This document shows positions 1-9,600 of a stretch of 64,000 nucleotides of DNA, piece after piece; within the stretch, counting starts at the first letter, position 1, and each line of letters opens with the position of its first letter. The DNA comes from Bradyrhizobium manausense (GTDB lineage Bacteria > Pseudomonadota > Alphaproteobacteria > Rhizobiales > Xanthobacteraceae). The position numbers and the translations under genes were made by a program. The DNA is taken from NCBI RefSeq assembly GCF_018131105.1, contig NZ_JAFCJI010000005.1, positions 146,799 to 210,798 of the forward strand, written 5' to 3'. The notes beneath the pieces were generated by a model that saw nothing but the letters and a program-made list of their open reading frames with translations, was not told the origin of the DNA and did no database searches.

Positions 1-10
1 GAGTTCTGCG

Positions 11-391
11 ATGAACACCGACATCCACGCCGCCCACGCGGACGACCATCACCACGATGCCGGCCACGCTCACAGCACGTTCTCGGGCTACATGCTCGGT
101 TTCGTGCTCTCGGTGGTGCTCACCGCAATCCCGTTCTGGCTGGTGATGAGCGGTACGCTGCCGAGCAAGCAGATCACGGCGCTGGTCATCATGGCCTTCG
201 CGGTCGTGCAGATCGTCGTGCACATGATCTACTTCCTGCACATGAGTCCGAAGTCCGAGAACGGCTGGAGCATGATGGCCCTGATCTTCACCATCGTGAT
301 GGTGGTCATCGCGCTGTCAGGTTCGCTGTGGGTGATGAATCACCTCAACAGCAACATGATGCCGATCCACGAGATGACGGGAATGAAGTGA
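11..391 (+). CDS. cyoD: Cytochrome o ubiquinol oxidase subunit IV
   Basis: A 126-residue small membrane subunit of the bo3-type quinol oxidase (haem-copper oxidase family), which supports assembly of the CuB site in the inner membrane. The N-terminus is His-rich (several HH and HHH runs), followed by three hydrophobic helices at about residues 27-48, 55-78 and 89-110, the usual CyoD/COX4 layout and length. The HMIYFLHM stretch in helix 2 is typical. Upstream cyoA-C lie outside the window. The stop codon overlaps the GTG start of the SURF1-family gene, so the two are probably translationally coupled. The start codon is 11 bases into the window, so the ribosome binding site cannot be judged. 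Confidence 0.93.
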   Translation: MNTDIHAAHADDHHHDAGHAHSTFSGYMLGFVLSVVLTAIPFWLVMSGTLPSKQITALVIMAFAVVQIVVHMIYFLHMSPKSENGWSMMALIFTIVMVVIALSGSLWVMNHLNSNMMPIHEMTGMK

Positions 392-1236
392 GCCATCTCG
401 TGAGACCAGAGGATAGCGAACCGCGCGGCCACGCAGGAGCCGCGCGCCCGCACCTGTGGCTCACGGCTCTCTCGCTCGCCACATTCGTTGCCTTGATGGC
501 CCTCGGCATCTGGCAGGTCGAACGACGCGCCTGGAAGCTGGCGCTCATCGACCGCGTTGAGCAGCGCGTCCATGCGCCGGCGCGGCCGATTCCCGCACCC
601 GCTTCATGGGCTACGGTCTCCGCCGCCAACGACGAATACCGGCATGTCAGCGTCTCCGGCCGCTTCCTGCATGACCGCGAAACACTGGTTCAGGCGGTCA
701 CTGAGGAAGGCCCCGGCTATTGGGTGCTGACGCCGCTCCGACGCAACGACGGCACGACGGTCCTGATCAACCGCGGTTTCGTGCCGTCCGAGCGGCGCGA
801 TGCATCGACGCGACAGAACGCCAATCCCGACGGCCAGGTCGAGATTAGCGGCCTCTTGCGCATCACCGAGCCGAAGGGTGGTTTCCTCAGGGACAACGTA
901 CCTCAGCACAACCGCTGGTACTCGCGGGATGTCGCCGCGATCGCGGCCGCGCGCGATCTCCAGAACGTCGCGCCTTTCTTTGTCGATGCCGATGCCGGAT
1001 CACAATCCGCCGGCGGTCCTATCGGCGGATTGACCGTGGTCCGCTTTCCCAATAACCACCTGATCTACGCGCTGACTTGGTTTGCCCTGGCTTTCATGCT
1101 GGCCGGTAAACTTCTCGTCACATTCGGCGGCGGGCTGTTCCGCCGCAAACGCTTCGTCCACGAACCGGCCGGTGGCTCCGATGCCCCCGTCCGCATGACG
1201 GGATCAGATGCTGGAACGATCGTCGAACCGACCTGA
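388..1236 (+). CDS. SURF1 family oxidase assembly protein
   Basis: SURF1/Shy1 proteins help insert haem into haem-copper oxidases. About 282 residues. An N-terminal transmembrane helix leads into the family signature GIWQVERRAWK, then a periplasmic domain with the conserved features LINRGFVP and NRWYSRD, and a C-terminal helix after NNHLIYALTWF. The GTG start at 388 overlaps the cyoD TGA by 4 bases (GTGA), and a further in-frame GTG lies at 400; earlier start codons would read deep into cyoD. The position directly after cyoD suggests that this copy serves the quinol oxidase rather than a cytochrome c oxidase. Confidence 0.88.
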   Translation: MSHLVRPEDSEPRGHAGAARPHLWLTALSLATFVALMALGIWQVERRAWKLALIDRVEQRVHAPARPIPAPASWATVSAANDEYRHVSVSGRFLHDRETLVQAVTEEGPGYWVLTPLRRNDGTTVLINRGFVPSERRDASTRQNANPDGQVEISGLLRITEPKGGFLRDNVPQHNRWYSRDVAAIAAARDLQNVAPFFVDADAGSQSAGGPIGGLTVVRFPNNHLIYALTWFALAFMLAGKLLVTFGGGLFRRKRFVHEPAGGSDAPVRMTGSDAGTIVEPT

Positions 1237-2593
1237 CGACGGGAATACTTACGGCGAGCTCGCGGTCACGCTGCAATCGCAGGCGGACGCGCGCGGCGAG
1301 CTGATCGGCGCGGCCCCCACCGACGACGAGACCAATCGCAAGAACATGGCGCTGCTGATCCAGCTGCGCTGGACAGCGGTAGTCGGTCAGATCGTGACCA
1401 TTGGCGGTGTGCATTTCTGGCTTGGCATTCCCCTGCCATTGTCTCGTATGGGCGCGGTGATCGGCGCGCTGGTGCTACTCAATGTCTCGAGCCTGGTCTG
1501 GGTGCGCCATCGCGCCGCCATCACCAACAACGAGCTCCTGGTCGCGCTGATGCTCGACGTCGCGGCGCTGACCGCGCAGCTTTACCTGAGCGGCGGAGCC
1601 ACCAATCCCTTCACTTCGCTGTTCCTGCTCCAGGTCACGCTTGGCGCGGTGCTGCTCGATGCCCGCTCGACCTGGTCGCTGGTGGCGTTGACCTGCGCAA
1701 GCTTTGTGTGGCTCACGATGGCTTACCGGCCGCTCGAGCTGCCGCCGAACCCGCTGAGCGAGACCTACACTCTCACCGTGACCGGCATGCTGCTCGGCTT
1801 CGTCCTCAACGCCGTGCTGCTGGTCGTGTTCGTCACCCGCATCAACAGGAACTTGCGCCAGCGCGACGCCCATCTGGCGGCGCTGCGCCAGCACGCCGCC
1901 GAACAGGATCACATCGTTCGCATGGGGGTGCTCGCTTCCGGCGCGGCGCATGAGCTCGGCACGCCACTCGCTTCGCTCTCCGTCATCCTGAGCGACTGGC
2001 GCCGCATGCCCGATCTCGCCGCCGACCAGGAACTGGCCGAGGACCTCACCGAGATGGAGACCTCGCTGCAACGCTGCAAGTCCATCGTGACGGGCATCCT
2101 GGTGTCGGCCGGCGAAGCGCGCGGCGAGGGATCGTCGCCGACGACGGTGACGGCCTTCGTCACCGCGCTGGTCGATGAATGGCGTGATGCCCGTTCGGCG
2201 CGGACGCTCTATTTCGTCAACACCTTCGGGGAGGATGTCGCGATCGTCTCCGACATTGCGCTCAAGCAGGTGATCTTCAACGTGCTCGACAACGCCTATG
2301 AGGTCTCGCGCGACTGGGTCGAACTGGTCGCCGAACGCGAAGGCGACAATCTCGTGCTGGCAATCAGCGACCGGGGCCCGGGCTTCGCGCCGGAAATGCT
2401 GGCGCAGCTCGGAAAGCCCTATCAGTCGAGCAAGGGCCGCGCCGGCGGCGGGCTCGGCCTGTTCCTGGTGGTGAACGTGGTGCGCAAGTTGGGCGGCAGG
2501 GTAACCGCCGAGAACCACAGAAAGCGCGGCGCCACCGTCCGCTTGACACTGCCACTCGCCACGCTCGCGATCGGAGGCAGCTTTGACACCTGA
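1208..2593 (+). CDS. regB: Redox-sensing histidine kinase, RegB/PrrB/ActS type
   Basis: Membrane sensor kinase of 461 residues. Six hydrophobic helices span about residues 50-212. The quinone-sensing heptapeptide of RegB, GGxxNPF, is present as GGATNPF at 129-135. The H-box GAAHELGTPLASL puts the phosphorylated His at 248, and the redox-active Cys of RegB appears to correspond to C290 (LQRCKSIV), with nearly the same His-Cys spacing as known for RegB. The N box (NVLDNAYEV), DRGPGFA and GGGLGLFLV complete the HATPase domain. It overlaps the SURF1 gene by 29 bases at its start and the response regulator at its end, so the oxidase and its presumed regulator may be co-transcribed. Confidence 0.9.
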   Translation: MLERSSNRPDDGNTYGELAVTLQSQADARGELIGAAPTDDETNRKNMALLIQLRWTAVVGQIVTIGGVHFWLGIPLPLSRMGAVIGALVLLNVSSLVWVRHRAAITNNELLVALMLDVAALTAQLYLSGGATNPFTSLFLLQVTLGAVLLDARSTWSLVALTCASFVWLTMAYRPLELPPNPLSETYTLTVTGMLLGFVLNAVLLVVFVTRINRNLRQRDAHLAALRQHAAEQDHIVRMGVLASGAAHELGTPLASLSVILSDWRRMPDLAADQELAEDLTEMETSLQRCKSIVTGILVSAGEARGEGSSPTTVTAFVTALVDEWRDARSARTLYFVNTFGEDVAIVSDIALKQVIFNVLDNAYEVSRDWVELVAEREGDNLVLAISDRGPGFAPEMLAQLGKPYQSSKGRAGGGLGLFLVVNVVRKLGGRVTAENHRKRGATVRLTLPLATLAIGGSFDT

Positions 2594-3116
2594 CCGTTCG
2601 CTCATCGTCGTCGAGGACGACGAAGGTTTTGCGCGCACGCTGAAGCGCTCATTCGAGCGCCGCGGCTACGAGGTCGTGCTTGCCGCCTCGATCGAGGAGG
2701 TCCGGAAGGTTCTGGGGGACCGATCCTTCGGCTACGCCGTGGTCGACCTCAAGCTCGGTGGCGCCTCCGGGCTTGCCTGCGTCGAGCTGCTGCATGCACA
2801 TGACGAGGAGATGCTGATCGTGGTGCTGACGGGCTTTGCCAGCATCTCGACCGCGGTGGAGGCCATCAAGCTCGGCGCCTGCCACTACCTCGCCAAGCCT
2901 TCCAACACCGATGATATCGAAGCCGCCTTCACCAAGGCCGAAGGCAACGCCGACGTCGCGCTGGACACGCGGCCGACCTCGATCAAGACGCTGGAATGGG
3001 AGCGCATCCACCAGACATTGATCGAGACGGATTTCAACATTTCGGAGGCCGCAAGGCGGCTGGGCATGCATCGCCGCACGCTGGCGAGGAAACTCGAGAA
3101 GCGGCCGGTGAAGTAG
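2583..3116 (+). CDS. regA: Response regulator, RegA/PrrA/ActR type
   Basis: 177-residue two-domain regulator. The receiver domain (about 1-115) has the acidic VVEDDE patch, the phospho-acceptor Asp in VVDLKLGG, the Thr in VVLTGFAS and the Lys in YLAKPS. The C-terminal Fis-type helix-turn-helix reads ISEAARRLGMHRRTLARKL, characteristic of RegA/ActR. The start is TTG at 2583, eleven bases before the end of the kinase gene, and is supported by GGAGG at 2573-2577. RegB/RegA pairs control oxidases, nitrogen fixation and CO2 fixation in response to redox state; the regulon here cannot be read from the window. Confidence 0.9.
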   Translation: MTPDRSLIVVEDDEGFARTLKRSFERRGYEVVLAASIEEVRKVLGDRSFGYAVVDLKLGGASGLACVELLHAHDEEMLIVVLTGFASISTAVEAIKLGACHYLAKPSNTDDIEAAFTKAEGNADVALDTRPTSIKTLEWERIHQTLIETDFNISEAARRLGMHRRTLARKLEKRPVK

Positions 3117-3242
3117 GCAAGGCTTGCGCGGGGCAAATTGTCCGGCGTGGCGGATGACCTCGCAGACAGCCGCCGCTAAGCTGCCGGTCGCAGCGGCTCA
3201 TTGCCGTCGCTGTGCTGCAAGCGCCTTAGCGAGGAGCTCCCC

Positions 3243-4637
3243 GTGACGATGCTTATCGATCGGTTCAACTGGTCCGCGGCACTTTCGCCCGCGCGAAACC
3301 AGCGCGACGCCGAAACGGTTCAATTCGCAAAGACCGCGCTTGCATCCGCCAAGCGCGAAGGCCTGCAACTCGCGGTGCGGGCGCGCCATGTCGCCCTCGC
3401 CGTCATCGCCTGCCTGCTCATCGTGATCAATCCCGTCTGGGAGCAACTTTACTACGTGGTGCTGCTCGGCCTGTTCGCTCTGATCGGCTGGGCCCAGGTC
3501 AGGGTTGGGCGAGTAGGCGTGTCACGGTCGGAGTTGGCGCTCATGTTTTGCGACCTGGCGTTGCTCACGTTCATCATCGTGGTCCCGAATCCGTTCGCGA
3601 CCACGCACTGGCCGGTCGCAATGCAGTACCATTTCGGTAACTTCATCTATTTCTTCGTCCTGCTCGCAGGCGCTGTACTGGCCTATTCCTGGAGAACCGT
3701 AATTGCGGTCGGAACGTGGACCGCCTTGCTCTGGATGATCGGTATGGCCTGGGTGTGGTGGCAACCCGATCGCAATCCTGCGCTGACTGCCAGCATCGCA
3801 GCCGCGGTGGGTAGCGATCACCGGTTGTTTGCGCTGATATCGCCCGATGCCATCGAATTCGGCGTTCGCATCCAGGAGATCGTCGTCTTCATGATCGTCG
3901 CCGCGACCTTGGCTCTCGCGGTCCGCCGCAGCAACGACCTGTTGATCAGGCATGCCGCGGTTGAGCGAGAACGCGGCAATCTTGCGCGCTACTTCTCACC
4001 GAATGTCGTGACGGAATTATCGAAGCAGGACGAGCCGCTGAAGCAGGTGCGGACGCAAAACGTCGCGGTGCTGTTCGTCGACATCGTCGGGTTCACGGCG
4101 TTTGCCGATACGCGAACGCCGGAGGAGGTCGTGCGGACGTTGCGCGAGTTCCACGGATCGATGGAGCAGGAGGTGTTTCGCCACAGCGGCACGCTCGACA
4201 AATATCTCGGTGACGGATTGATGGCGACGTTCGGAACCCCTTTCAACGGGGCGCACGACGCCAGCAATGCGCTTCGGTGCGCCCAGGCAATGATCACCGC
4301 GGCGGACGATTGGAACGAGCGAAGAAGTGCAGCCGGTGAGCCGCCACTGCGAGTGAGCTTTGGCCTGCATTACGGGCCGGCGGTGCTTGGCGATCTCGGG
4401 AAGACCTGTTTGGAATTTGCAGTGATCGGTGCGACCGTCAATGCCGCAAGTCGCCTCGAGGCATTGACCCGAATGCTTGATTGCGCGCTGGTGGCCAGCG
4501 ACGATCTCGTCAGCCGTGCAAAGGCCGAGCTTGGCGGCGCGGCCGAAACGTTCCGGCCACTCACCGCGCGGGAGCCGCAGGCCATCCGCGGGATTCAGCA
4601 ACCGATCCTGATCTGGACCCAGCCGCGCGGCTCGTAG
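3243..4637 (+). CDS. Membrane-anchored class III adenylate/guanylate cyclase
   Basis: About 464 residues. The N-terminal half holds roughly six hydrophobic segments and ends in a short coil (RHAAVERERGNLARYFSPNV). The C-terminal catalytic domain has the class III features VLFVDIVGFTAFAD (metal-binding Asp), DKYLGDGLMATFG (second Asp) and FGLHYGPAVLGDLG. It should make cyclic AMP (or GMP) at the inner face of the membrane. GTG at 3243 was chosen because GAGGAG lies at 3231-3236; ATG at 3249 is an alternative. It follows the RegA-like gene by about 125 bases, probably as its own transcription unit. Confidence 0.85.
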   Translation: MTMLIDRFNWSAALSPARNQRDAETVQFAKTALASAKREGLQLAVRARHVALAVIACLLIVINPVWEQLYYVVLLGLFALIGWAQVRVGRVGVSRSELALMFCDLALLTFIIVVPNPFATTHWPVAMQYHFGNFIYFFVLLAGAVLAYSWRTVIAVGTWTALLWMIGMAWVWWQPDRNPALTASIAAAVGSDHRLFALISPDAIEFGVRIQEIVVFMIVAATLALAVRRSNDLLIRHAAVERERGNLARYFSPNVVTELSKQDEPLKQVRTQNVAVLFVDIVGFTAFADTRTPEEVVRTLREFHGSMEQEVFRHSGTLDKYLGDGLMATFGTPFNGAHDASNALRCAQAMITAADDWNERRSAAGEPPLRVSFGLHYGPAVLGDLGKTCLEFAVIGATVNAASRLEALTRMLDCALVASDDLVSRAKAELGGAAETFRPLTAREPQAIRGIQQPILIWTQPRGS

Positions 4638-4685
4638 CGCGCCGCTCAACCTAAACCGCTGCGATGTCGGGACATCCAAAACAAA

Positions 4686-4709
4686 AAGCCCGGCCGATCG
4701 GCCGGGCTT
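4686..4709 (-). terminator. Rho-independent terminator, probably of carD
   Basis: Perfect 10-bp stem (AAGCCCGGCC / GGCCGGGCTT) around a GATC loop. Read on the minus strand it is followed by TTTTTGT, so it best serves carD. On the plus strand a short T run also follows, so it may stop the cyclase transcript as well. It lies between the two convergent genes. Confidence 0.85.
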
Positions 4710-4739
4710 TGATTGCTTGCGATCGACGCTACGAGGCGC

Positions 4740-5540
4740 TTACGCGGCCTCGTCGGCGACGGTGCTGCCGTCGCCATCGGTCTCGTCGGTGTCGCCGTCG
4801 GCATCCGTATCGCCCTCGCCTTCGGCGGCTTCTGCCTTGGCGTTGCGGCGCGGGCTCTTGGCGAGCTGGGCCTCGATCTCCTTGACCGCTTCGGTCTCGG
4901 TCGAGTGCTGCACCACCGCGATCTCGCGGGACAGACGATCAAGCGCCGCTTCATAGAGCTGACGTTCAGAGTACGACTGCTCCGGCTGCGACTCGGAACG
5001 ATAGAGGTCGCGCACGACTTCCGCGATCGCGACGATGTCGCCCGAATTGATCTTCGCTTCGTATTCCTGGGCGCGGCGCGACCACATGGTGCGCTTGACG
5101 CGGGCGCGACCCTTGAGGGTCTCGAGCGCCTTCTTCACCAGCGCGGGCTCGGACAGCTTGCGCATGCCGACGTTGGCGACCTTCGCGGTCGGAACGCGCA
5201 GCGTCATCTTGTCCTTGATGAAGTTGATGACGAACAGTTCGAGCTTCGCGCCGGCGATCTCCTGCTCCTCGATGGCCAGGATCTGGCCGACGCCGTGAGC
5301 GGGATAGACGACGAATTCATTGGCTTTGAAGCCCTGACGCTGGGTCACGACCTTCTTTTCCTCGACCTTCGGCGCGGGCGCGGCGGCCTTCACAGCCGGC
5401 TTGGCCGCAACAACGGGGGCCTTGGCAGGGGCGGCAGGAGCAGAGGCCTTCGGAGCAACGGGCTTGGCAGCGGGAGCCTTGGCAGCAGCAGGCTTGGCAA
5501 CGGTCGCTTTCGCGGCCGGTTTGGCAGTCTTGTTAGGCAT
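4740..5540 (-). CDS. carD: CarD-family RNA polymerase-binding transcription regulator
   Basis: CarD/CdnL proteins bind the RNA polymerase beta subunit and stabilise open complexes, often at rRNA promoters. 266 residues from the chosen ATG at 5540. A Lys/Ala/Pro-rich tail of roughly 75 residues precedes the CarD N-terminal Tudor-like domain, which begins at FKANEFVVYPAHGVGQI, followed by the helical DNA-contact part (RVPTAKVANVGMRKLS, MWSRRAQEYEAKINSGD, YEAALDRLSREIA). The C-terminus is very acidic (Asp/Glu/Gly repeats). The reading frame stays open for 91 codons upstream with the same Lys/Ala bias, so the true start may be farther out, for instance GTG near 5693. Confidence 0.9.
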   Translation of the reverse strand: MPNKTAKPAAKATVAKPAAAKAPAAKPVAPKASAPAAPAKAPVVAAKPAVKAAAPAPKVEEKKVVTQRQGFKANEFVVYPAHGVGQILAIEEQEIAGAKLELFVINFIKDKMTLRVPTAKVANVGMRKLSEPALVKKALETLKGRARVKRTMWSRRAQEYEAKINSGDIVAIAEVVRDLYRSESQPEQSYSERQLYEAALDRLSREIAVVQHSTETEAVKEIEAQLAKSPRRNAKAEAAEGEGDTDADGDTDETDGDGSTVADEAA

Positions 5541-5889
5541 TGCGCTTCTTTTGTTCTTCGAGGACTTTGCAGCCGGCGGCGCCTTGGCAGCGGCCCGACC
5601 CTTGGATGCGCTACGGCTGGCCGCGGCGACTTTTTTGGCCTCCTTATGGGAAGCCCTCGCTGAAGTACTCTTTTTACGCGTTTTCTGTGACACAGCCTGC
5701 GCGCGGAAACTGCCACGCCCCTGTTCGACATTTGGTTTCACGGGAACCCAACGGGGCCAACTGGGCTGACGGGGGTTCAGCTTAATGTGCCCAATATAGC
5801 ACATTTCCCGCAAAAATCAATGATTTAGGGGTCTTGAGGGCTGGTTTTCGACGCTGACGACGGTATTAGGGTTAAGTTTACGCCGGAAT
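5541..5889. other. Gene-poor stretch upstream of carD
   Basis: About 350 bases between fdxA and the chosen carD start. The carD-proximal part (to 5813) is open in the carD frame and Lys/Ala rich, so it is either an N-terminal extension of CarD or a leader. The rest, around 5790-5880, is AT-rich relative to the surroundings and presumably holds the carD promoter. No separate gene is seen. Confidence 0.5.
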
Positions 5890-6228
5890 TTAGTCTCCGG
5901 AGCCGGGGTTCGGAGAAAAATATTTCTCGAACTTCCCTTCCATGCCGTCGAATTCCTTGGCGTCCTCGGGTGATTCTTTCTTCTGGGTGATGTTCGGCCA
6001 GCTCTTGGCGTACTGGGTGTTCACTTCCAGCCACTTTTCCAGGCCCGGTTCCGTGTCCGGCTTGATGGCGTCGGCGGGGCATTCCGGCTCGCACACGCCG
6101 CAATCGATGCACTCGTCCGGGTGGATGACGAGCATGTTGTCACCCTCGTAGAAGCAGTCGACCGGGCAGACCTCGACGCAGTCGGTGTACTTGCACTTGA
6201 TGCAGTTTTCAGTGACGACGTAAGTCAT
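5890..6228 (-). CDS. fdxA: Seven/eight-iron ferredoxin
   Basis: 112-residue ferredoxin FdxA. N-terminal cluster ligands lie in ENCIKCKYTDCVEVCPVD and the second set in CIDCGVCEPECP, the 3Fe-4S/4Fe-4S (7Fe) arrangement of Azotobacter-type ferredoxin I. The long C-terminal extension with WPNITQKKESP is typical of alphaproteobacterial FdxA. It acts as a cytoplasmic low-potential electron carrier. The S4-domain gene lies upstream on the same strand and carD downstream, a common order in Bradyrhizobium-like genomes. Confidence 0.95.
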   Translation of the reverse strand: MTYVVTENCIKCKYTDCVEVCPVDCFYEGDNMLVIHPDECIDCGVCEPECPADAIKPDTEPGLEKWLEVNTQYAKSWPNITQKKESPEDAKEFDGMEGKFEKYFSPNPGSGD

Positions 6229-6371
6229 CCAACGCTCCGAAAAGCTCTTTTAAAAGTCGCGGCTTGCGTAGCGCGGATGGCCCCGCGCTGCAAGGTCGGG
6301 AAGCCCCGATCATGACGGCTTTATGTGGTTGATCGACCAAGAAATGAATGCGAAGCGCAACTAATTGCGCT

Positions 6372-6602
6372 TTACGTCGCCGAGCTCTTCGCGCCGAGCT
6401 CCTCGTAGAGCACGCGCGCCGAAGCCGCATCGCCGCGGCGCTCGCTGAAATCAATCACCTTCAACACGCGCACCGTGCGATCGAGCGCGACGGTGATGAC
6501 GTCGCCGATCTTGATCGCGTGCCCCGGCGACTTCTCGCGCGTGCCGTTGATCCGGACGTGTCCGGACTCGACGAGTTCAGCCGCTGAGGTGCGCGCCTTC
6601 AC
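6372..6602 (-). CDS. S4-domain RNA-binding protein (Hsp15-like), 5' end uncertain
   Basis: The clear part is 76 residues with the S4 core TSAAELVESGHVRINGTRE and GDVITVAL, as in Hsp15-type ribosome-associated heat-shock proteins. The first S4 helix (RLDKWLWHARVV) is encoded just upstream in the same frame, at about 6603-6638, but no ATG, GTG or TTG precedes it before an in-frame stop near 6678. The only canonical in-frame start, GTG at 6602, removes that helix. An out-of-frame GTG sits at the helicase stop (6661), so a one-base deletion or a sequence error near 6640-6660 is possible. The gene normally follows the helicase with a short overlap. Confidence 0.65.
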   Translation of the reverse strand: MKARTSAAELVESGHVRINGTREKSPGHAIKIGDVITVALDRTVRVLKVIDFSERRGDAASARVLYEELGAKSSAT

Positions 6603-6657
6603 GACCCGCGCGTGCCACAGCCATTTGTCGAGGCGCTGCCGCTCGGTGGTCGTGGGA

Positions 6658-9600
6658 TCACTCCTTCCGACCGGCGAGTTGCTCTTTCAGCGCGGCAAGC
6701 TTGGCGAACGGCGAGTTCGGGTCAGCGGGACGATCGCGCTCACGCGGATTCGCGCTCGAAGCGTAGGGACGCAGCGACGGCCCGCCCTGACGGTCGCGGC
6801 CCTTGTCGCGGTCGCGGCCACGATTGTCGCGACCCTTGTCACGATCGCCGCCGAACTTCTTGTTGTCGCGATTGCGATCGCGATCCTTGTTGTCGCGGTC
6901 CTTGCCCTGGAAGCTGCGATTGCGATCGTCGCGCCCTTCCTGGCGCGGTGCGCCCTCGCCACCTTCGCGCGGCTTGCGGAAATCTCGGCCGCCGTCGCGA
7001 CGATGACCGCCGTGACGATGGCGCTCACCGCGCTTCTCGCCATCAGCGGCCTGCGCGGCCTCGCCGTCGGCAGGTGCAGCGCCAGCCTCAGCACCGGCCT
7101 GCGGACGCTGGTTGTTGTGGCGCTGATGACGGTGGCGCTCGTGGCGCGGCTTGCGATCCTCGTGACGGCCACCGGGGCGCCAGACTTCGACGAGCTCAGG
7201 CTCGGCGGGCGCGGCAGCAGCTTCAACGGGCGCAGCGGCATCGGGAGAGGCGGCGGCTTCCACAGCCGCGGTTTCGGCAGGAGCCGCTTCAGCAGCACTC
7301 TCAGCGGGCGCAGCAGCCTCTTCCGCCGGCGGCGCGATGCCCGGGGCATCTTCGGGCGTGACGGGCGCTTCAGGCGAGGCCTCGAGCGCCGGCTCTTCGT
7401 GAACGGGCTCGTCGTGCTGCTCCATGCCGGGCGCGTCTTCGACAGTGACAGCTTCGATCGCGGCATCTGCGGGCGCCGCAGTCTCCTCGGTCGCAGGCGC
7501 CTCGGCAGAAGCCTCAACAGCCGGCGTCTCCGCGGCAGCAGGCGCAGCCGGCTTTGGCGGCAGCGGCGCACGCTTCTCCATGCGATAGCCGAGCGCGCGC
7601 AGGACCGAGGCAAAGTCCTCGCCGGCGGAGCCGGTGAGCGAGGTCATCGCCTGCGTCACCACGAAGCCGCGGCCGTCGAATGCACCGGCGGGCTTTTCTC
7701 CGGGCGAATTCTCGCGCCAGGCCAGCGCCGGGCGGATCAGGTCGGCCAGGCGTTCCAGAATGTCGACGCGAACGGCGCGCTCGCCGGCCTGCTTGTAGCC
7801 GAGCACGCGATAGGCATCGCGCGGCAGGCTCTTGTCGACCGGGAACGAGGTGCGGCCGGACGAGGCCAGATGCTGCGCGCCCGACAGCGCCGACAGATCG
7901 ACATTGTCCTGCTTCAGCGCCCACAAAAGTGCTGCGAGCGCACGCGCGGCGGGCTTCAGGATGCCGGGGAAATAGATGTGATAGGCGCCGAAGCGGACGC
8001 CGTATTTGCGCAGCGTCGCGCGCGAGGGCTGGTCGAGATCCTTCAGCTCATTGGCGATCTTCGGACGCTCGAGCACGCCGAGCGCCTCGACGAGCTGATA
8101 GGCGATGCCGCGGGCGATACCCGTGACGTCCTCGGCCTTCGACAGCTCGAACATCGGCCCGAGCAGCTTTTCGATATGCGTCTTGAGCCAGAGGTCGAGC
8201 CGCGCCTGCACCTTCTCACGCGGGCCACCGGTGAGCCGCTCGTCCGAGATGATGCGGATGCGCGGATGCAGCGCCTCCTCTGCGGCGGTCAGCCGGGCCA
8301 CGGCGTCGCCGGTCCAGCGGATGGTGCCGTCCGAGGTCAGCACGAACTGGTCGTCCGGCGCGTTGCCCAGTTTTTCGGCGCGCGCATTGATCTCGCCGGC
8401 GAGCACCGCTTGCGCGGCAGCCTGCAAGGCTTTCGCATCGGAGCCGGCTTCCGCCGCATCCGGTGCAAAGGTGAAGCCATCGAGGCGGCCGATGACATGG
8501 CCTTCGACGATGACTTCGCCGGTCTTGCCGATTTCCGTATTCAAGCTCGTGTTCTCCCGCAGGCGGCGCATCAATACACTGGTCCGGCGATCAACGAAAC
8601 GCTCAGTCAAGCGTTCATGGAGCGCATCCGATAATTTATTTTCGACCTCGCGGGCGATTCCCTGCCAGCGTTCGGGGTCTTTCAGCCAGTCCGGGCGGTT
8701 GGCGACGAAGGTCCAGGTGCGAATTTGCGCGATCCGGGCCGACAGCGTGTCGATATCGCCGTCGATGCGGTCGGCCTGGTCGATCTGGGCCGCGAACCAG
8801 GAATCGGGGATGCAGCCCTTCTGCATCAGGAAGCCATACAGCGTGGTGACCAGTTCGGCATGGGCGGCCGGCGACAGTTTCCGGTAGTCCGGGACCTGGC
8901 AGGCGTCCCAGAGCCGCTCCACGGCGGCCTTGCCATGCGCGATATCGCGCACATCGACGTCGCGGGCGGCGTGGTCGAGCACGCGCATGTCTTCGGCGAT
9001 CGGCGCCCGCGTCAGCGTCTCGTGGCCGGGCGCGAGGTTCAGTGAGACCTGGAGCGCGCCGAGGGAGGAGAAATCCAGCTTCGAGTTGCGCCATTGCAGC
9101 ATCTTGACGGGATCGAAGATGTGGTTCTGGAGCGCATTCACCAGCTCGGGCTCGAACGGGCCGCAGCGGCCTGTCGTCCCGAAGGTGCCGTTGCGCGTGG
9201 CGCGCCCCGCACGGCCGGCGATCTGCGCGAATTCGGCCGGCGTCAGGCGGCGGAACTGGTAGCCGTCGAACTTGCGGTCGGAGGCGAAGGCGACGTGGTC
9301 GACGTCGAGATTGAGGCCCATGCCGACAGCGTCGGTGGCGACGAGGTAGTCGACGTCGCCGTTCTGGAACATCTCGACCTGCGCATTGCGCGTGCGCGGC
9401 GACAGCGAGCCCAGCACCACGGCCGCGCCGCCATGCTGGCGCTTGATCAGCTCGGCGATGGCGTAGACCTCGTCGGCCGAGAACGCGACGATCGCGGTGC
9501 GGCGCGGCTGGCGCGTGATCTTGCGGTCGCCGGCGAATTCCAGCTGCGACAGGCGCGGACGGGTGATCATGGAGACGCCGGGCAGCAGCCGCTCGATGAT

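Noticed and set aside
4713..5663. 316-codon open frame opposite carD
   Set aside because: Composition reflects the reverse complement of Lys/Ala repeats in carD; no recognisable domain.
6475..8634. 719-codon open frame on the plus strand opposite the helicase
   Set aside because: It mirrors the low-complexity and GC-rich helicase gene; its product is Arg/Ala-rich with no family pattern.
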